Part shown: piece after piece, positions 8,401-15,827 of the stretch
How positions within the stretch are numbered: the first letter of the stretch is position 1
How the letters are laid out: every line of letters starts with the position of its first letter
Origin: an uncultured Asticcacaulis sp.
Lineage (GTDB): Bacteria > Pseudomonadota > Alphaproteobacteria > Caulobacterales > Caulobacteraceae
Direction: 5' to 3'
Length of the DNA: 22,365 nucleotides
Assembly: GCA_946482045.1 (NCBI GenBank)
Contig: CAMLPZ010000029.1
Span: forward strand, 1 to 22,365
The notes under the pieces: generated by a model
Told to the model about the DNA's origin: nothing
Seen by the model: only the letters and a program-made list of their open reading frames with translations
Database searches by the model: none
Translations under genes and position numbers: made by a program

Positions 8401-10711
8401 GGACAGCTTCACCATACTTGTGGACGACGGTCACGACGGCGTCACCGAGGCCACGATCACCATCGACGTCCAGGCATCGGCCGCCGATCCTTCGCCCTAT
8501 CGCGACACCGCGGCCGCGAATGCCCTGGTCTTCGTGCAGCGTGACGGCACGTCCGGTTCGTTTTACGTCGCGGCCGATATGGCGCGTGTCACCAAGGATG
8601 GCAGTGTGGTCGCCGACTGGACCACGGACGGCGTGCTCCTGGATATCCCCCAGGGCGAAGGTTACGTGCTCGAAACCGTGACCGGCGGCGTCACCACGAC
8701 GCGGCCGCTGGCAATCGGCGAAGTCGTGGTGGCGGCCGGACAATCCAACATGGAAGGCTGGTTCACCTATGCCGGCAATTCCCACCCTGCGGAGACAGGC
8801 ATCTATCAATGGTCGGTGACGTCCGATAATCCGGCCGGAAAATGGATCAGTGCGACCGGCGCGGGCGCGCTCGCCTTCGCCGAAACCCTGCGCCTGGCCG
8901 AACCCGGTTTGCCAATCGCTTATGTCACTGGCGCCGTCGGCGGCACCAAGCTGCTACCGGCCGCCAATGTGCCCTACTGGATGGCGACCGGCACGGGCAG
9001 CCTGTACCAGAACACGATCGACCAGGTCATGGCGGCCAGCAATGGCGAGGCGGGCCTGCTCTTGTGGAACCAGGGCGAGGCCGACGCGGCCGCGCGCCCG
9101 AATCCGTTGACCTATGCCGAAGCGCTGAAATCCCTGTTCGCCCGTTTCGACGGCGATATCGCCCCGGACCGGATCGTCATCAGCGGTTTGGCCTTTACGC
9201 GCGGCAATGCCGATGAACTGCGCGCCGCCCAGGCTAGTGTCGCCGAGACGTCCGGCGGCCACATTCTTTACGTGCCGACCAGTCCCGCCATCGAGACGAT
9301 GGACGACACGCACCTCACCGTGCCGGCCCGTGTTTTACAAGGCACAGCGGCGGCCCTCGCTGTGTTGGCGGCTGAGGGTATCGCGCCGTCCGGCATCAGT
9401 ATCCAGTCGGGCGGCACGGGTAACGACACCCTGACCGGCGGCCTCCTGATTGATGTCGTACAAAGCGGCGGCGGTGACGACGTCGTGGCCGGCATGGACG
9501 GCGACGATATCGTCCGTGGCGAAGCCGGCAATGACAGCATCACCGGCGACGCGGGCGATGACGCCCTGTCCGGCGGGCTCGACAACGACACGGTCGACGG
9601 CGGCGCGGGCAATGACGACGTCTTCGGCGATGCCGGATCGGACGTGCTGAACGGCGGTACCGGCAACGACCTGATCGATGGCGGCGCGGGCGCCGACACG
9701 TTGTCGGGGCAGGCCGGGAATGATTCCTACGTTGTCGACAACAGCGGCGACGTGATCATCGAGGTTTTGAACGAGGGCGTCGATACCGTCTATATCCGTG
9801 CGACCCACACGATGGCGGCCTTTGTCGAAAATCTGATTGTCGACATCAACGACAATATCAACGGTACGGGCAACGACCTGGGCAACACCATGACCGGCGG
9901 CAATGGGGCCAATCTCCTGTCGGGCGTGGGCGGCAATGACAGCATCACGGGAGGGGCGGGCAACGACACCCTGAATGGCGGCGACGGAAACGACACCCTG
10001 CAGGGCGGCTCGGGGACCGACCAGATGATTGGCGGCGCCGGAGACGACACCTTCTACGTCGATGCGGGCGATACGGTCACCGAGGCCAGCGAAGGCGGCT
10101 TTGACACCATCGTTACGTCCGTCGCCTTTACGCTGCCGGACAATGTCGAAGCCATCATCATCGGCGGCAAGGGAGCGATCGGAGCCACGGGGTCGGACGG
10201 CGCCAACAGCCTCACCGGCAACGGGACGGCGAATGTCCTGGATGGCGCGGGCGGCAACGACACCCTCATGGGGCTTTCTGGTAACGACTCACTGATAGGC
10301 GGGCTGGGCGATGACAACCTTCAGGGCGGCGACGGCAATGACACGCTCGCCGGAGGCCTTGGCGTCGACATCCTGACCGGTGACGCCACCAAGCGCAGCC
10401 AGGACACATTCATGTTCGACAGCCTGGCCAGCATGGGACTTGGCGCGGGAAGCCGCGATACCGTCACCGATTTCGACAGCGTGGATATTTTCAATTTCCA
10501 GCAGATCGACGCCAATACGGCGGTTGAGGGCGACCAGGCCTTTACCTTTGTCGGCACCGGGGCATTCACGGCAGCGGGCCAGATCCGCTACGCCGTGGTG
10601 GGCAGCGACATCGTCATTTCGCTCGACGTCAACGGCGACGGCGTGGCGGACGCGGAACTCCTTCTGGTGAATCCCTTGGCTGTGCCGACTGAGAGCGACT
10701 TCGTGCTGTAA
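5474..10711 (+). CDS. Giant secreted RTX protein with Ig-like repeats and embedded SGNH/SASA-type esterase domain
   Basis: This 1745-residue protein has no Sec signal and opens directly into RTX repeats. Order: RTX module 1 (about 4-155); four Ig/cadherin-like repeats starting with N-x-APV at 158, 256, 354 and 452; RTX module 2 (562-714), a duplicate of module 1; three more Ig-like repeats from 717, 815 and 912; a sialate-O-acetylesterase (SASA, SGNH) domain at about 1080-1310; a long GGxGxDxxx array (1313-1640); and a serralysin-like C-terminal region ending DFVL. The SASA blocks are GQSNM (S1091), VGGTK (1155-1159), WNQGEAD (1198-1204) and DDTH (H1280), so it should be active, removing acetyl or similar esters from a glycan. 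The terminus of one acidic plus three hydrophobic residues is the type I secretion pattern; no ABC exporter genes lie in the window. The ATG at 5474 has GGAG 7 bases upstream. Adhesion plus surface de-esterification is my inference. Confidence 0.9.
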   Translation: MAITYWNGGNGNDLLDGSGASGAMQIQGRAGDDTITGTSFADKLYGNEGNDILVGGGTDTLSGGTGTDAYVIGSASLGTGKVSILDFDGAGNGGLGGDVLRLSGFSAAATFTFVRQSGSEFIYLLSDGAVSTEVSVKHDAAVRLVAGDYVFENVVPLNQAPVLTGAQTPLAGGTEDTAYVVSTASLLEGYSDPEGGALTIGNVSVNRGSITDNGDGTWTVTPLANDNGVLTLSYNVIDALGASVAASRAFTLAAANDAPVLSGTQTPLAAGTVDTAYVLSLANLLEGHSDVDGDALSVSGVTVSLGTVTDNGDGTWTVTPPANHTGQLTLSYSVVDTHGAAVAAGRTLNIIPVNHAPVLSGAQTPLAAGAEDTPYIVSAANLLEGYSDADGDALSVTGLSVSGGTLTNNGNGTWTVTPAANTSGTLTLSYNVVDIYGAAVAASRTLDISPVNDAPVAGTDAATVLASGPRTITLTAASLLANDSDADGNALQITAVGTAAHGTLTLNTNGTPTNYADDFITYTPAAGYAGADTFSYSLSDGVVSVLGAVNVTVQAVPVGTTYLNGGNGNDLLDVSAATTPYQIQGRAGNDTVTGGSGNDKVYGNDGDDIVTGGAGVDTLSGGAGADIYVINKTDLASGSVENILDFNGAGDGAVAGGDVLHLSGFGAGATLAFIRQSGNDHIYEIRDGAFTAQLKVAYAGAVLVAGDYLFVTPASPNNAPVLSGSQTPLAAGTEDQDYAVTAAMLLDGFSDADGDALAITDLTVSHGSVTSLGGGAWTLTPDADYAGPVTLSYRVDDGHGGSVAATRTITFDGVNDAPVLSGTQTPMARGVPDTDYAVTTAKLLQGFSDADGDTLSITGISVDHGTLTAVDGGYSLTPEAGYSGVVTLSYSVDDGQGGSVAATRTITFGGTNNAPVVGSTAVTTRTNDIVSGKLTATDAEGDTVVFSVDAGPAHGTLKLAADGTYIYAPDVGYSGQDSFTILVDDGHDGVTEATITIDVQASAADPSPYRDTAAANALVFVQRDGTSGSFYVAADMARVTKDGSVVADWTTDGVLLDIPQGEGYVLETVTGGVTTTRPLAIGEVVVAAGQSNMEGWFTYAGNSHPAETGIYQWSVTSDNPAGKWISATGAGALAFAETLRLAEPGLPIAYVTGAVGGTKLLPAANVPYWMATGTGSLYQNTIDQVMAASNGEAGLLLWNQGEADAAARPNPLTYAEALKSLFARFDGDIAPDRIVISGLAFTRGNADELRAAQASVAETSGGHILYVPTSPAIETMDDTHLTVPARVLQGTAAALAVLAAEGIAPSGISIQSGGTGNDTLTGGLLIDVVQSGGGDDVVAGMDGDDIVRGEAGNDSITGDAGDDALSGGLDNDTVDGGAGNDDVFGDAGSDVLNGGTGNDLIDGGAGADTLSGQAGNDSYVVDNSGDVIIEVLNEGVDTVYIRATHTMAAFVENLIVDINDNINGTGNDLGNTMTGGNGANLLSGVGGNDSITGGAGNDTLNGGDGNDTLQGGSGTDQMIGGAGDDTFYVDAGDTVTEASEGGFDTIVTSVAFTLPDNVEAIIIGGKGAIGATGSDGANSLTGNGTANVLDGAGGNDTLMGLSGNDSLIGGLGDDNLQGGDGNDTLAGGLGVDILTGDATKRSQDTFMFDSLASMGLGAGSRDTVTDFDSVDIFNFQQIDANTAVEGDQAFTFVGTGAFTAAGQIRYAVVGSDIVISLDVNGDGVADAELLLVNPLAVPTESDFVL
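5483..5938 (+). repeat. Duplicated RTX module, copy 1 (coding)
   Basis: This encodes residues 4-155 of the giant protein. It starts at YWNGGNGNDLLD, passes IQGRAGDDT and DTLSGGTGTD, and ends with LVAGDYVFENV. The same sequence of motifs recurs at 7157-7615, so each copy is a unit of calcium-binding repeats plus a short beta-rich cap, and both are followed by Ig-like repeats. Confidence 0.8.
7157..7615 (+). repeat. Duplicated RTX module, copy 2 (coding)
   Basis: This encodes residues 562-714. It begins YLNGGNGNDLLD, then IQGRAGNDT, DTLSGGAGAD and VLVAGDYLFV, matching copy 1 block by block. The copies have clearly diverged, which points to an old internal duplication rather than an assembly artefact. 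Confidence 0.8.
9410..10380 (+). repeat. C-terminal RTX nonapeptide array (coding)
   Basis: This encodes roughly residues 1313-1635, with well over a dozen GGxGxDxxx-type nonapeptides in three blocks. The blocks are separated by two non-repeat beta segments (around SYVVDNSGDVIIEVLNEG and TFYVDAGDTVTEAS). Such arrays bind calcium and fold after export. The DNA is correspondingly repetitive in GGC and GAC codons. Confidence 0.85.
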
Positions 10712-10760
10712 TGTGCCGCAGGCCGCGGGTTTGAGCGCAGGCGAAGGCGATAACAAGGAA

Positions 10761-10788
10761 AAACTCCCGGCCGGACGGCCGGGAGTTT
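10761..10788. terminator. Bidirectional Rho-independent terminator
   Basis: AAACTCCCGGCC (10761-10772) pairs perfectly with 10777-10788 across a 4-base loop. On the plus strand it is followed by CTGTTTT, and on the minus strand by a short T-rich stretch. It lies between the converging RTX gene and TonB receptor gene and should end both transcripts. Confidence 0.85.
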
Positions 10789-10812
10789 CTGTTTTCAACG
10801 CAGTTTATAGTC

Positions 10813-13767
10813 TTAGTACTGGGCGCGCCAGCCAAGAAGGATGGTCGTTCCCGGACGCTGGTACCCGAAGGGAACATTCTCGAAGCCGATATAGCTCTTG
10901 AAGCCCTGGTTATCGAGGTTGGTCGCATCGAGCGTGATGCTCTGGTCGAAGCCGAACGCCTTGAACCTGTACGATGCCGACAGGTCGAGCTGGTGACGCT
11001 CATCGCCGTACATGTCGTAAGGCATGCTGTTTGCCTGTGGGCGCAGGCCGGTGGTCGTCTTGCCGACCTTGGCGTAGCTCAGGCGGAACGAGTAAGCGTC
11101 GCGTTCGTAATAGCCGGTGAAGTTATAGGTATAGTCCGGCACGCCGAACGCCAGGGTCAGCTGGTCGTAGTCGAACGTGGTGTAGTTGAAGGTGTAGCCC
11201 AGGCCGTCGAGCAGGTTGTCGAGCGGCTGGACCCAGATGAACTCCTGGCCCTTGAGATTCAGTTTCAGTTGGGAGTTCTGCGGCGTCGAAAGGTTGATGG
11301 GCGCCGCGTCGGCCAGTGACGGATTGGCCAGCAGTGCCGCCGACGTCGTGCCGAGATTGACCGCCATCGAGGTCTGCTGCGTGGCGTTCAGATTGGCATA
11401 ACCGATGCCGAGCGTGCTGAACGGCACGACCGTATTGGCCCGGGCCGTGAAGTTCTCGATCTCCTTGTTGAACCAGGTCAGGCCGATATAGCCGGTCTTG
11501 CCGGTATAGTACTCGCCGCCGAAATCGAAGTTGTTCGAATAGAACGGCTTGAGGCTCGGATTGCCCTGGCTGGCGCTCTGGGCCGATGGATCGCTGAAGC
11601 CAAGTTGCGAGGACATGTCGGCCGGATTGGCGCGGGTCATGGTCTTCGACGCCGCGAGGCGCAGGTTCAGCTTGTCGGTGGCGGCGACCGCCAGGTTGAA
11701 GGCGGGCAGGACGTCCTTATACTTGCGCTCGGTGGTGATGTAGACGACCTGGTTGTTGATGATCGATGGCGAGGTGATCGTCTGTTCCGTCGTCTGGAAG
11801 CGGTAGCCGTAGTTGGCGCGGACGGGGAATGAGAACAGGTTGCCGTTATAGGCGGCCATGGCGTAAGCCGAGCTGATCTCTTCCTCGATATTGGTCGATC
11901 CGGCGCCGTTGGTGGTGTTGCCGGTCGTTACGTTGCCGGGCGCGGTGACCAGCGCCTGGAAGTTGATCGCCGCCGCCACCTTGTCGAAGTCCGGCGTGAC
12001 CCACCGGTCGAAGCCCGCGCCCGACACGCCGCTGCCTTCGTAGACGGACTGCGACATGGGCACCAGGTACTGGCTCAGGCTGGCATCGGGGATGGCCGCC
12101 GCGTAAGCCGTCTGCAGGGCCGCCGAATTGTCGCGGATATCCATCTCACGCAGGAACTTGTCGATGGCCCAGCCGCCCTTGAAGGTCCAGTCGCCATGGG
12201 TCTTGGTGAAGTTCAGGCGCGCCGCCGAGGTATCGACGTGGCGCATGTCGCGTTGCAGGATCATCTGGCCGCCGGTGAACACGCGCCAGCCGAGGGTCGG
12301 GCTGTTCAGGTCCAGGTTCGACTTGATGGTTGGTATGTCGTTGCCGGAATCGTTGGTGTAGGTGGCGTTCGTCTCGACCTGGAATGGCGTACGGTACTTC
12401 AGGAACAGGACGCGGCGCTCATAGTCCGACGACATGGCGCCCAGCTGGCCGTCGATGGTCCACGAGTCGGCCGGCGACCAGACGAAGCCGAAGTTCGCGC
12501 TCGTGTACTGGGTATTGTCGAGATAGAAGTTGTTTTCCAGGAAGAAGCTGGAATTGGCGAAGGTGCCCGAGGTGACGACATTGTTGGAATCGACCTTCAT
12601 GCCGATCGGAATCATGCCGCCGTTATAATCGTCGCCCGGACCGGTGCCGCGTACGGCCCACATCATGTTGGTCCTGAGCGCTTCGCGTTCAGCGTCGCCG
12701 GCAAGGATATCCAGCGTGAAGCGCAGGTCGGCGCTGGGCCGGTATTCGAGGGCGATCAGGCCGACCTTGTTGGTCGTTTCGCCGTCAAGCAGCGAGTTGC
12801 GCCCCAGGCGCGGCAGGATGGCGCCCTTGATCTGGTCCTGGGTCAGGCCTGGGTTGAGCGCCAGAAGGCCAGCCATGTCGAGGGTGCCGGGTGTCAGGCC
12901 GTTGCCGGTGTAGCTATAGATCGTGTTGCCGAAGCGGAACTGGTTGGAGCCCGCCGGGTTCACGATGACGCCGGGGCTGGGGTTTTGAAGATTCGGGTCG
13001 CAGCCGGTGCAGAAATTGCTCAGGTTCGGGTCGCCCCAGCCGACGGTTTCGAAACCGGCGGTATAGATCTTGCGGTCGGTCTGGGTGTAGCCGGCCAGGA
13101 CGCCGAACCTGTCCCAGGTCTTCGAGGCGACAGCCGTGAAGCGCGGGGCCCATTCCTTGACATTGCTGTTGTAGTTGCCCTGGGCGGCCAGGACGACATG
13201 CGTGCCCTTGCGGTCAAAGGGGCGGGCGTTCTGGACGTTGACCGTGCCGGCGATGCCGCCTTCGAGCGTTTCGGCCGACGGCGTCTTGGAGACGTCGACG
13301 CGGTTGAACAGGCCGGTCGGGAACATGTCGAGGTCGACGCTGCGGTTGGGTGAGGACCCGGTGAAGCCGAAGTCCGACGCGACCATGACGCGGTTGCCGT
13401 TCATCGTTACCTGGGTGAAGCTGGGCGGCAAGGCGCGGACCGAGATCTGCGTGCCTTCGCCGGTCAGGGCGTCGCGCTGCACGACCATGCCCGGCACGCG
13501 CTGCATCGATTCGGCCATGTTCAGGTCGGGGAACTTGCCGAGGTCTTCGGAGAAGATGGTTTCTGTGAAGTTGGTCGCTGTCTTCTTGGCGGCCGTAGCG
13601 CTTCTGAGCGACGCGCGATAGCCCGTGACGACGACGACATCGGTGTCGGCGGCGGGCGCGCTTTCGGTATCCTGGGCGTGCGCGGCCGCGAACGGCAGGC
13701 CTGTCAGGATGGTCGCGCCCATCAGGACGGCCTTGATGGAATGCGCGCGGGGATTTGAATTGGACAT
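10813..13767 (-). CDS. TonB-dependent receptor (Caulobacter/Xanthomonas carbohydrate type)
   Basis: This 984-residue outer-membrane receptor takes up a ligand using TonB energy. Residues 1-31 are a signal peptide ending AHA, followed by QDTES. The TonB box DVVVVTG is at 43-49, then a plug beginning YRASLRSA with the motif FPDLNMAESMQRVPG, then a long beta-barrel ending in LLGWRAQY with an aromatic last residue. This plug start is characteristic of the large TonB-receptor subgroup of Caulobacter, Xanthomonas and sphingomonads, many of which import oligosaccharides; the ligand here is not known. The ATG at 13767 has AGGGAG at 13774-13779, 6 bases away. It converges on the RTX gene, and its upstream region carries palindromic motifs that may be operators. 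No inner-membrane permease or regulator gene accompanies it. Confidence 0.95.
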   Translation of the reverse strand: MSNSNPRAHSIKAVLMGATILTGLPFAAAHAQDTESAPAADTDVVVVTGYRASLRSATAAKKTATNFTETIFSEDLGKFPDLNMAESMQRVPGMVVQRDALTGEGTQISVRALPPSFTQVTMNGNRVMVASDFGFTGSSPNRSVDLDMFPTGLFNRVDVSKTPSAETLEGGIAGTVNVQNARPFDRKGTHVVLAAQGNYNSNVKEWAPRFTAVASKTWDRFGVLAGYTQTDRKIYTAGFETVGWGDPNLSNFCTGCDPNLQNPSPGVIVNPAGSNQFRFGNTIYSYTGNGLTPGTLDMAGLLALNPGLTQDQIKGAILPRLGRNSLLDGETTNKVGLIALEYRPSADLRFTLDILAGDAEREALRTNMMWAVRGTGPGDDYNGGMIPIGMKVDSNNVVTSGTFANSSFFLENNFYLDNTQYTSANFGFVWSPADSWTIDGQLGAMSSDYERRVLFLKYRTPFQVETNATYTNDSGNDIPTIKSNLDLNSPTLGWRVFTGGQMILQRDMRHVDTSAARLNFTKTHGDWTFKGGWAIDKFLREMDIRDNSAALQTAYAAAIPDASLSQYLVPMSQSVYEGSGVSGAGFDRWVTPDFDKVAAAINFQALVTAPGNVTTGNTTNGAGSTNIEEEISSAYAMAAYNGNLFSFPVRANYGYRFQTTEQTITSPSIINNQVVYITTERKYKDVLPAFNLAVAATDKLNLRLAASKTMTRANPADMSSQLGFSDPSAQSASQGNPSLKPFYSNNFDFGGEYYTGKTGYIGLTWFNKEIENFTARANTVVPFSTLGIGYANLNATQQTSMAVNLGTTSAALLANPSLADAAPINLSTPQNSQLKLNLKGQEFIWVQPLDNLLDGLGYTFNYTTFDYDQLTLAFGVPDYTYNFTGYYERDAYSFRLSYAKVGKTTTGLRPQANSMPYDMYGDERHQLDLSASYRFKAFGFDQSITLDATNLDNQGFKSYIGFENVPFGYQRPGTTILLGWRAQY

Positions 13768-13869
13768 GTATGACTCCCTACTGAGGTTTGGTTGACCTCA
13801 TTGTGTTTTATGATGGCGACAACTCCCGGCTTTGGAGGGTCACAATGGTCTGCTTATTACAGAGATTAA

Positions 13870-13892
13870 GTCAGGTCAATCTGGCCTGACCA
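13870..13892. promoter_or_regulatory. Palindromic operator-like site 1 (TGGTCAGGCCA on minus strand)
   Basis: GTCAGG (13870-13875) and CCTGAC (13885-13890) form an inverted repeat. The segment 13882-13892 reads TGGTCAGGCCA on the minus strand, resembling the two other sites at 14050-14060 and 14075-14085. It overlaps a TTGACC hexamer and lies about 115 bases before the TonB receptor start. Confidence 0.4.
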
Positions 13893-14049
13893 ATGTGCTT
13901 CTGGTGTTGCGCATTTTACACATGCGGAGTGTAGGCGCGCGCATAGGCATGGTTGCTTGCTAATTAAAATGTATATAAGCAATGGATATATAATATGTTT
14001 GTAGTGTTTTGTAGCTGGCGAGGCTTGTTGATGGCTTCCATTTAGTGAT

Positions 14050-14085
14050 TGGTCTAGCCAAATAACGCCTTATTTGGCCTGACAA
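14050..14085. promoter_or_regulatory. Paired operator-like sites 2 and 3 with inverted repeat
   Basis: TGGTCTAGCCA (14050-14060) and, on the opposite strand, TTGTCAGGCCA (14085-14075) face each other. GCCAAATAA (14057-14065) pairs with TTATTTGGC (14070-14078) around a 4-base loop. TGGTCTAG recalls the TGGTCTAGACCA operators of GntR/HutC-type regulators such as DasR, but one base is missing, so the assignment is only suggestive. Confidence 0.4.
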
Positions 14086-14158
14086 TCACTTGTCTGTGAG
14101 CGTTACCATTTGTTGATATTTCACGACGACAGGACGCCTTTGCCACAACAGGACAGCA

Positions 14159-14192
14159 CACCGCCAGGGACCCGTTCCGCCCCCTGGCGGTG
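14159..14192. terminator. Stem-loop, possible terminator
   Basis: CACCGCCAGGG (14159-14169) pairs perfectly with 14182-14192 over a 12-base loop. No T-run follows on either strand, so it is a strong structure of uncertain role. It may back up the terminator at 14302-14344. Confidence 0.35.
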
Positions 14193-14254
14193 CGTCCAGT
14201 CTTCACCGCGCGGCTGGGTTCAGGGGCCGGACGGGTGACGACGGGATGGCGTTG

Positions 14255-14344
14255 GCGATATATCGAAACGAGCGCAGCGGTTTCGCGCCAGGTATGGTGG
14301 CAAAAAAGCCGGAGCATGATGGCGTTCGGCCGAACGCCTCATGC
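14255..14344. repeat. Structured interspersed repeat, copy 2
   Basis: This is a diverged relative of the element at 1711-1818. GCGATAT (14255-14261), GCAGCGGTTT (14274-14283) and AGCATGATGGCG (14313-14324) occur in the same order. Offsets are 19 and 58 bases, against 19 and 62 in copy 1. The first hairpin is kept by different bases (CGAAAC 14264-14269 with GTTTCG 14280-14285). The second contains the perfect 18-bp palindrome GGCGTTCGGCCGAACGCC (14321-14338). Confidence 0.65.
14302..14344 (-). terminator. Repeat-derived terminator of the esterase gene
   Basis: On the minus strand the extended stem (14344-14339 plus 14338-14321 plus 14319-14314, with one bulged base) starts only 6 bases after the esterase stop codon. 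It is followed, after a few bases, by TTTTTT (14307-14302). The layout parallels the terminator formed by copy 1 of the repeat. Confidence 0.6.
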
Positions 14345-14350
14345 CTGGGG

Positions 14351-15409
14351 TTACGGCTTGGCGGGCGGGCCGTCGAACGTCAGGGTGCGGGCGAAGAAGG
14401 GCAGGACGTTCTTCTCGAACCGCTCCGCGACGCGGTTGCCGTGGTCGCCGGCATATATTTCGAAACTGTTGGGCACTCCGGACTCGCGCATGCGCTTGTG
14501 CAGTTCCGCTGCGTCGACTCGCAAGCCGTCCTGATCGCCGACGTCGATGGCGATGGCGGTGTATCGGCGCAGATTGAAGATGTTCTGGTCGACCATCGAC
14601 AGAGGCGCGTTCGCCGCCCAGCGCGCCAGGACGGATGGGTCCGGGACGCCATTGACGGTCGGCAGGTCGACGAAGAGGGGAGGCTTGTTTGGATTGGGCG
14701 ACCAGGCCGCGGCGACGGCGAATGTGGCGCGCGGCAGGAAGTCCAGCTTCGCGGCCTCTTCGGGTGTCTTGACGCCTTCGACAATCGCGGCCGCCGGCGC
14801 CGGCGGCGCACCCCGCGCCGACAGGCAGCAGGGGCTCATGATATAGAGCGCGCTGAACACGTCGGGATACTTCATGCCCAGGCGCGCGGCGCCGTATCCC
14901 CCCATCGAATGGCCGGCCAGGCCGCGGCTCTTCCGATCCGCGATCGTCCGGTAATGGCTGTCGATATGGGCCACCAGGTCGCGCGTGATGAACCCCTCCC
15001 AGTCGCCGATGGTCACCGAGCTCGAGTACATGGAACCGTTGTGCAGAGTTTGCGTATCCGGCAGGACAAGGATCATACCGGGTACGTGTCCGGCATTCGC
15101 CGCGTCGATGGTGCGCGGGCTTTGCAGGAGACCCGCGAAACCGTCGGCGGTCAGGCCGTAGCCGTGCAGGGCATAGACGACCGGATAGCGGCGGCCGCTG
15201 GTGGCGTAGTCGGCGGGCAAATAGACGATGACATCGCGGTCGGGTGTTTCGCCTTCCAGATTTCCTTCCAATGCGCGGCTGTGGACCTTCAGGCGCTCGA
15301 CGCGGACGGCGCCCGCCGTGTCTTCGGCACGCGCTGCTCCGGCCGGGGCCATGGCGATGGCAAGACCCGATATAACGGTGAACAAAGTAAGGATTCGCCG
15401 AACGCGCAT
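14351..15409 (-). CDS. Exported alpha/beta-hydrolase of the esterase D family (PF00756 type)
   Basis: From the ATG at 15409 this encodes 352 residues. The N-terminus MRVRRILTLFTVISGLAI and following small residues to ARAED form a Sec signal peptide, so the enzyme is periplasmic or secreted. The nucleophile motif GHSMGG gives S168. GDQDG (D292/D294) and GDHGNR (H323) supply the likely acid and histidine, in the order seen in the esterase D, S-formylglutathione hydrolase and feruloyl-esterase-like group. The signal peptide argues against a cytosolic formaldehyde-detoxifying role. An open frame continues upstream to 15511, but AAGGG lies 7 bases before the 15409 ATG and the signal peptide starts there. 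It lies upstream of the TonB receptor on the same strand, separated by a terminator-like repeat. Candidate substrates are acyl or feruloyl esters on glycans; this is inference. Confidence 0.87.
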   Translation of the reverse strand: MRVRRILTLFTVISGLAIAMAPAGAARAEDTAGAVRVERLKVHSRALEGNLEGETPDRDVIVYLPADYATSGRRYPVVYALHGYGLTADGFAGLLQSPRTIDAANAGHVPGMILVLPDTQTLHNGSMYSSSVTIGDWEGFITRDLVAHIDSHYRTIADRKSRGLAGHSMGGYGAARLGMKYPDVFSALYIMSPCCLSARGAPPAPAAAIVEGVKTPEEAAKLDFLPRATFAVAAAWSPNPNKPPLFVDLPTVNGVPDPSVLARWAANAPLSMVDQNIFNLRRYTAIAIDVGDQDGLRVDAAELHKRMRESGVPNSFEIYAGDHGNRVAERFEKNVLPFFARTLTFDGPPAKP

Positions 15410-15827
15410 TGTCATGCCCTTTTCCATTTTAACCCAGGTTCCCGCGCCTTGAGCGCCTGTCCGCAAGCCAGCGGCGCCGGCGTGGCGACTCTTCTTTTCA
15501 TTTGACGACATCGGACGCCCACGTCTCGACGCATCTACGCCCAGCTTACGCTACGGGAACACCAGCGGCAACAGGCTGAATCTTGCGTGTTTTTCGTTCG
15601 ATCACCGTACATTCCAATCGCAGTTGTCCGCGCTGTCCAAAGCCGGACGATGCAACTCTTCCGATCTGGGCCGGCGAGAGACGCTGCCCGGGCTTGTGTC
15701 AGAAGCGTGACAATTGATTTCATCGACATTTACCGATTCCCGGCGATAGTCGGCACAAGCGCAGATTGCATGCGCGGTGTATCCAGTCATGGCGCCCTGC
15801 GCCATTCGTATCGAAAGTTGCATACCC
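15410..15827. other. Divergent intergenic region before the signalling operon
   Basis: This region of about 418 bases lies between the divergent esterase gene and the first response regulator gene. It must contain their promoters, but no consensus pair stands out. A small inverted repeat TGTCA-N6-TGACA lies at 15697-15712, about 115 bases before the response regulator start. No gene in it is convincing. Confidence 0.5.

Larger units (their letters stand above)
13768..14254. other. Long AT-rich control region of the TonB receptor gene
   Basis: This gene-free stretch contains an AT-rich core at about 13958-14003, three related palindromic motifs and a hairpin. On the minus strand, TTGACC (13879-13874) inside the first palindrome is followed 14 bases later by TAATAA (13859-13854). 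This is a possible though short-spaced promoter about 90 bases from the start codon. No small gene is convincing. Confidence 0.5.

Noticed and set aside
5945..8480. Regularly spaced similar DNA segments that could suggest a CRISPR array or tandem DNA repeat
   Set aside because: The unit is about 290 bases, diverged and in frame, and corresponds to Ig/cadherin-like protein repeats.
6254..8809. 851-codon antisense open frame inside the RTX gene
   Set aside because: It mirrors the repetitive GGC/GAC codons of the real gene; its translation is low-complexity and matches no family.
14246..15505. 419-codon plus-strand frame opposite the esterase
   Set aside because: The minus strand carries the signal peptide, GHSMGG motif and triad; the plus frame begins inside the interspersed repeat.
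15410..15511. N-terminal extension of the esterase to the ATG at 15511
   Set aside because: It would place 34 hydrophilic residues before an obvious signal peptide; the ATG at 15409 has AAGGG at correct spacing.
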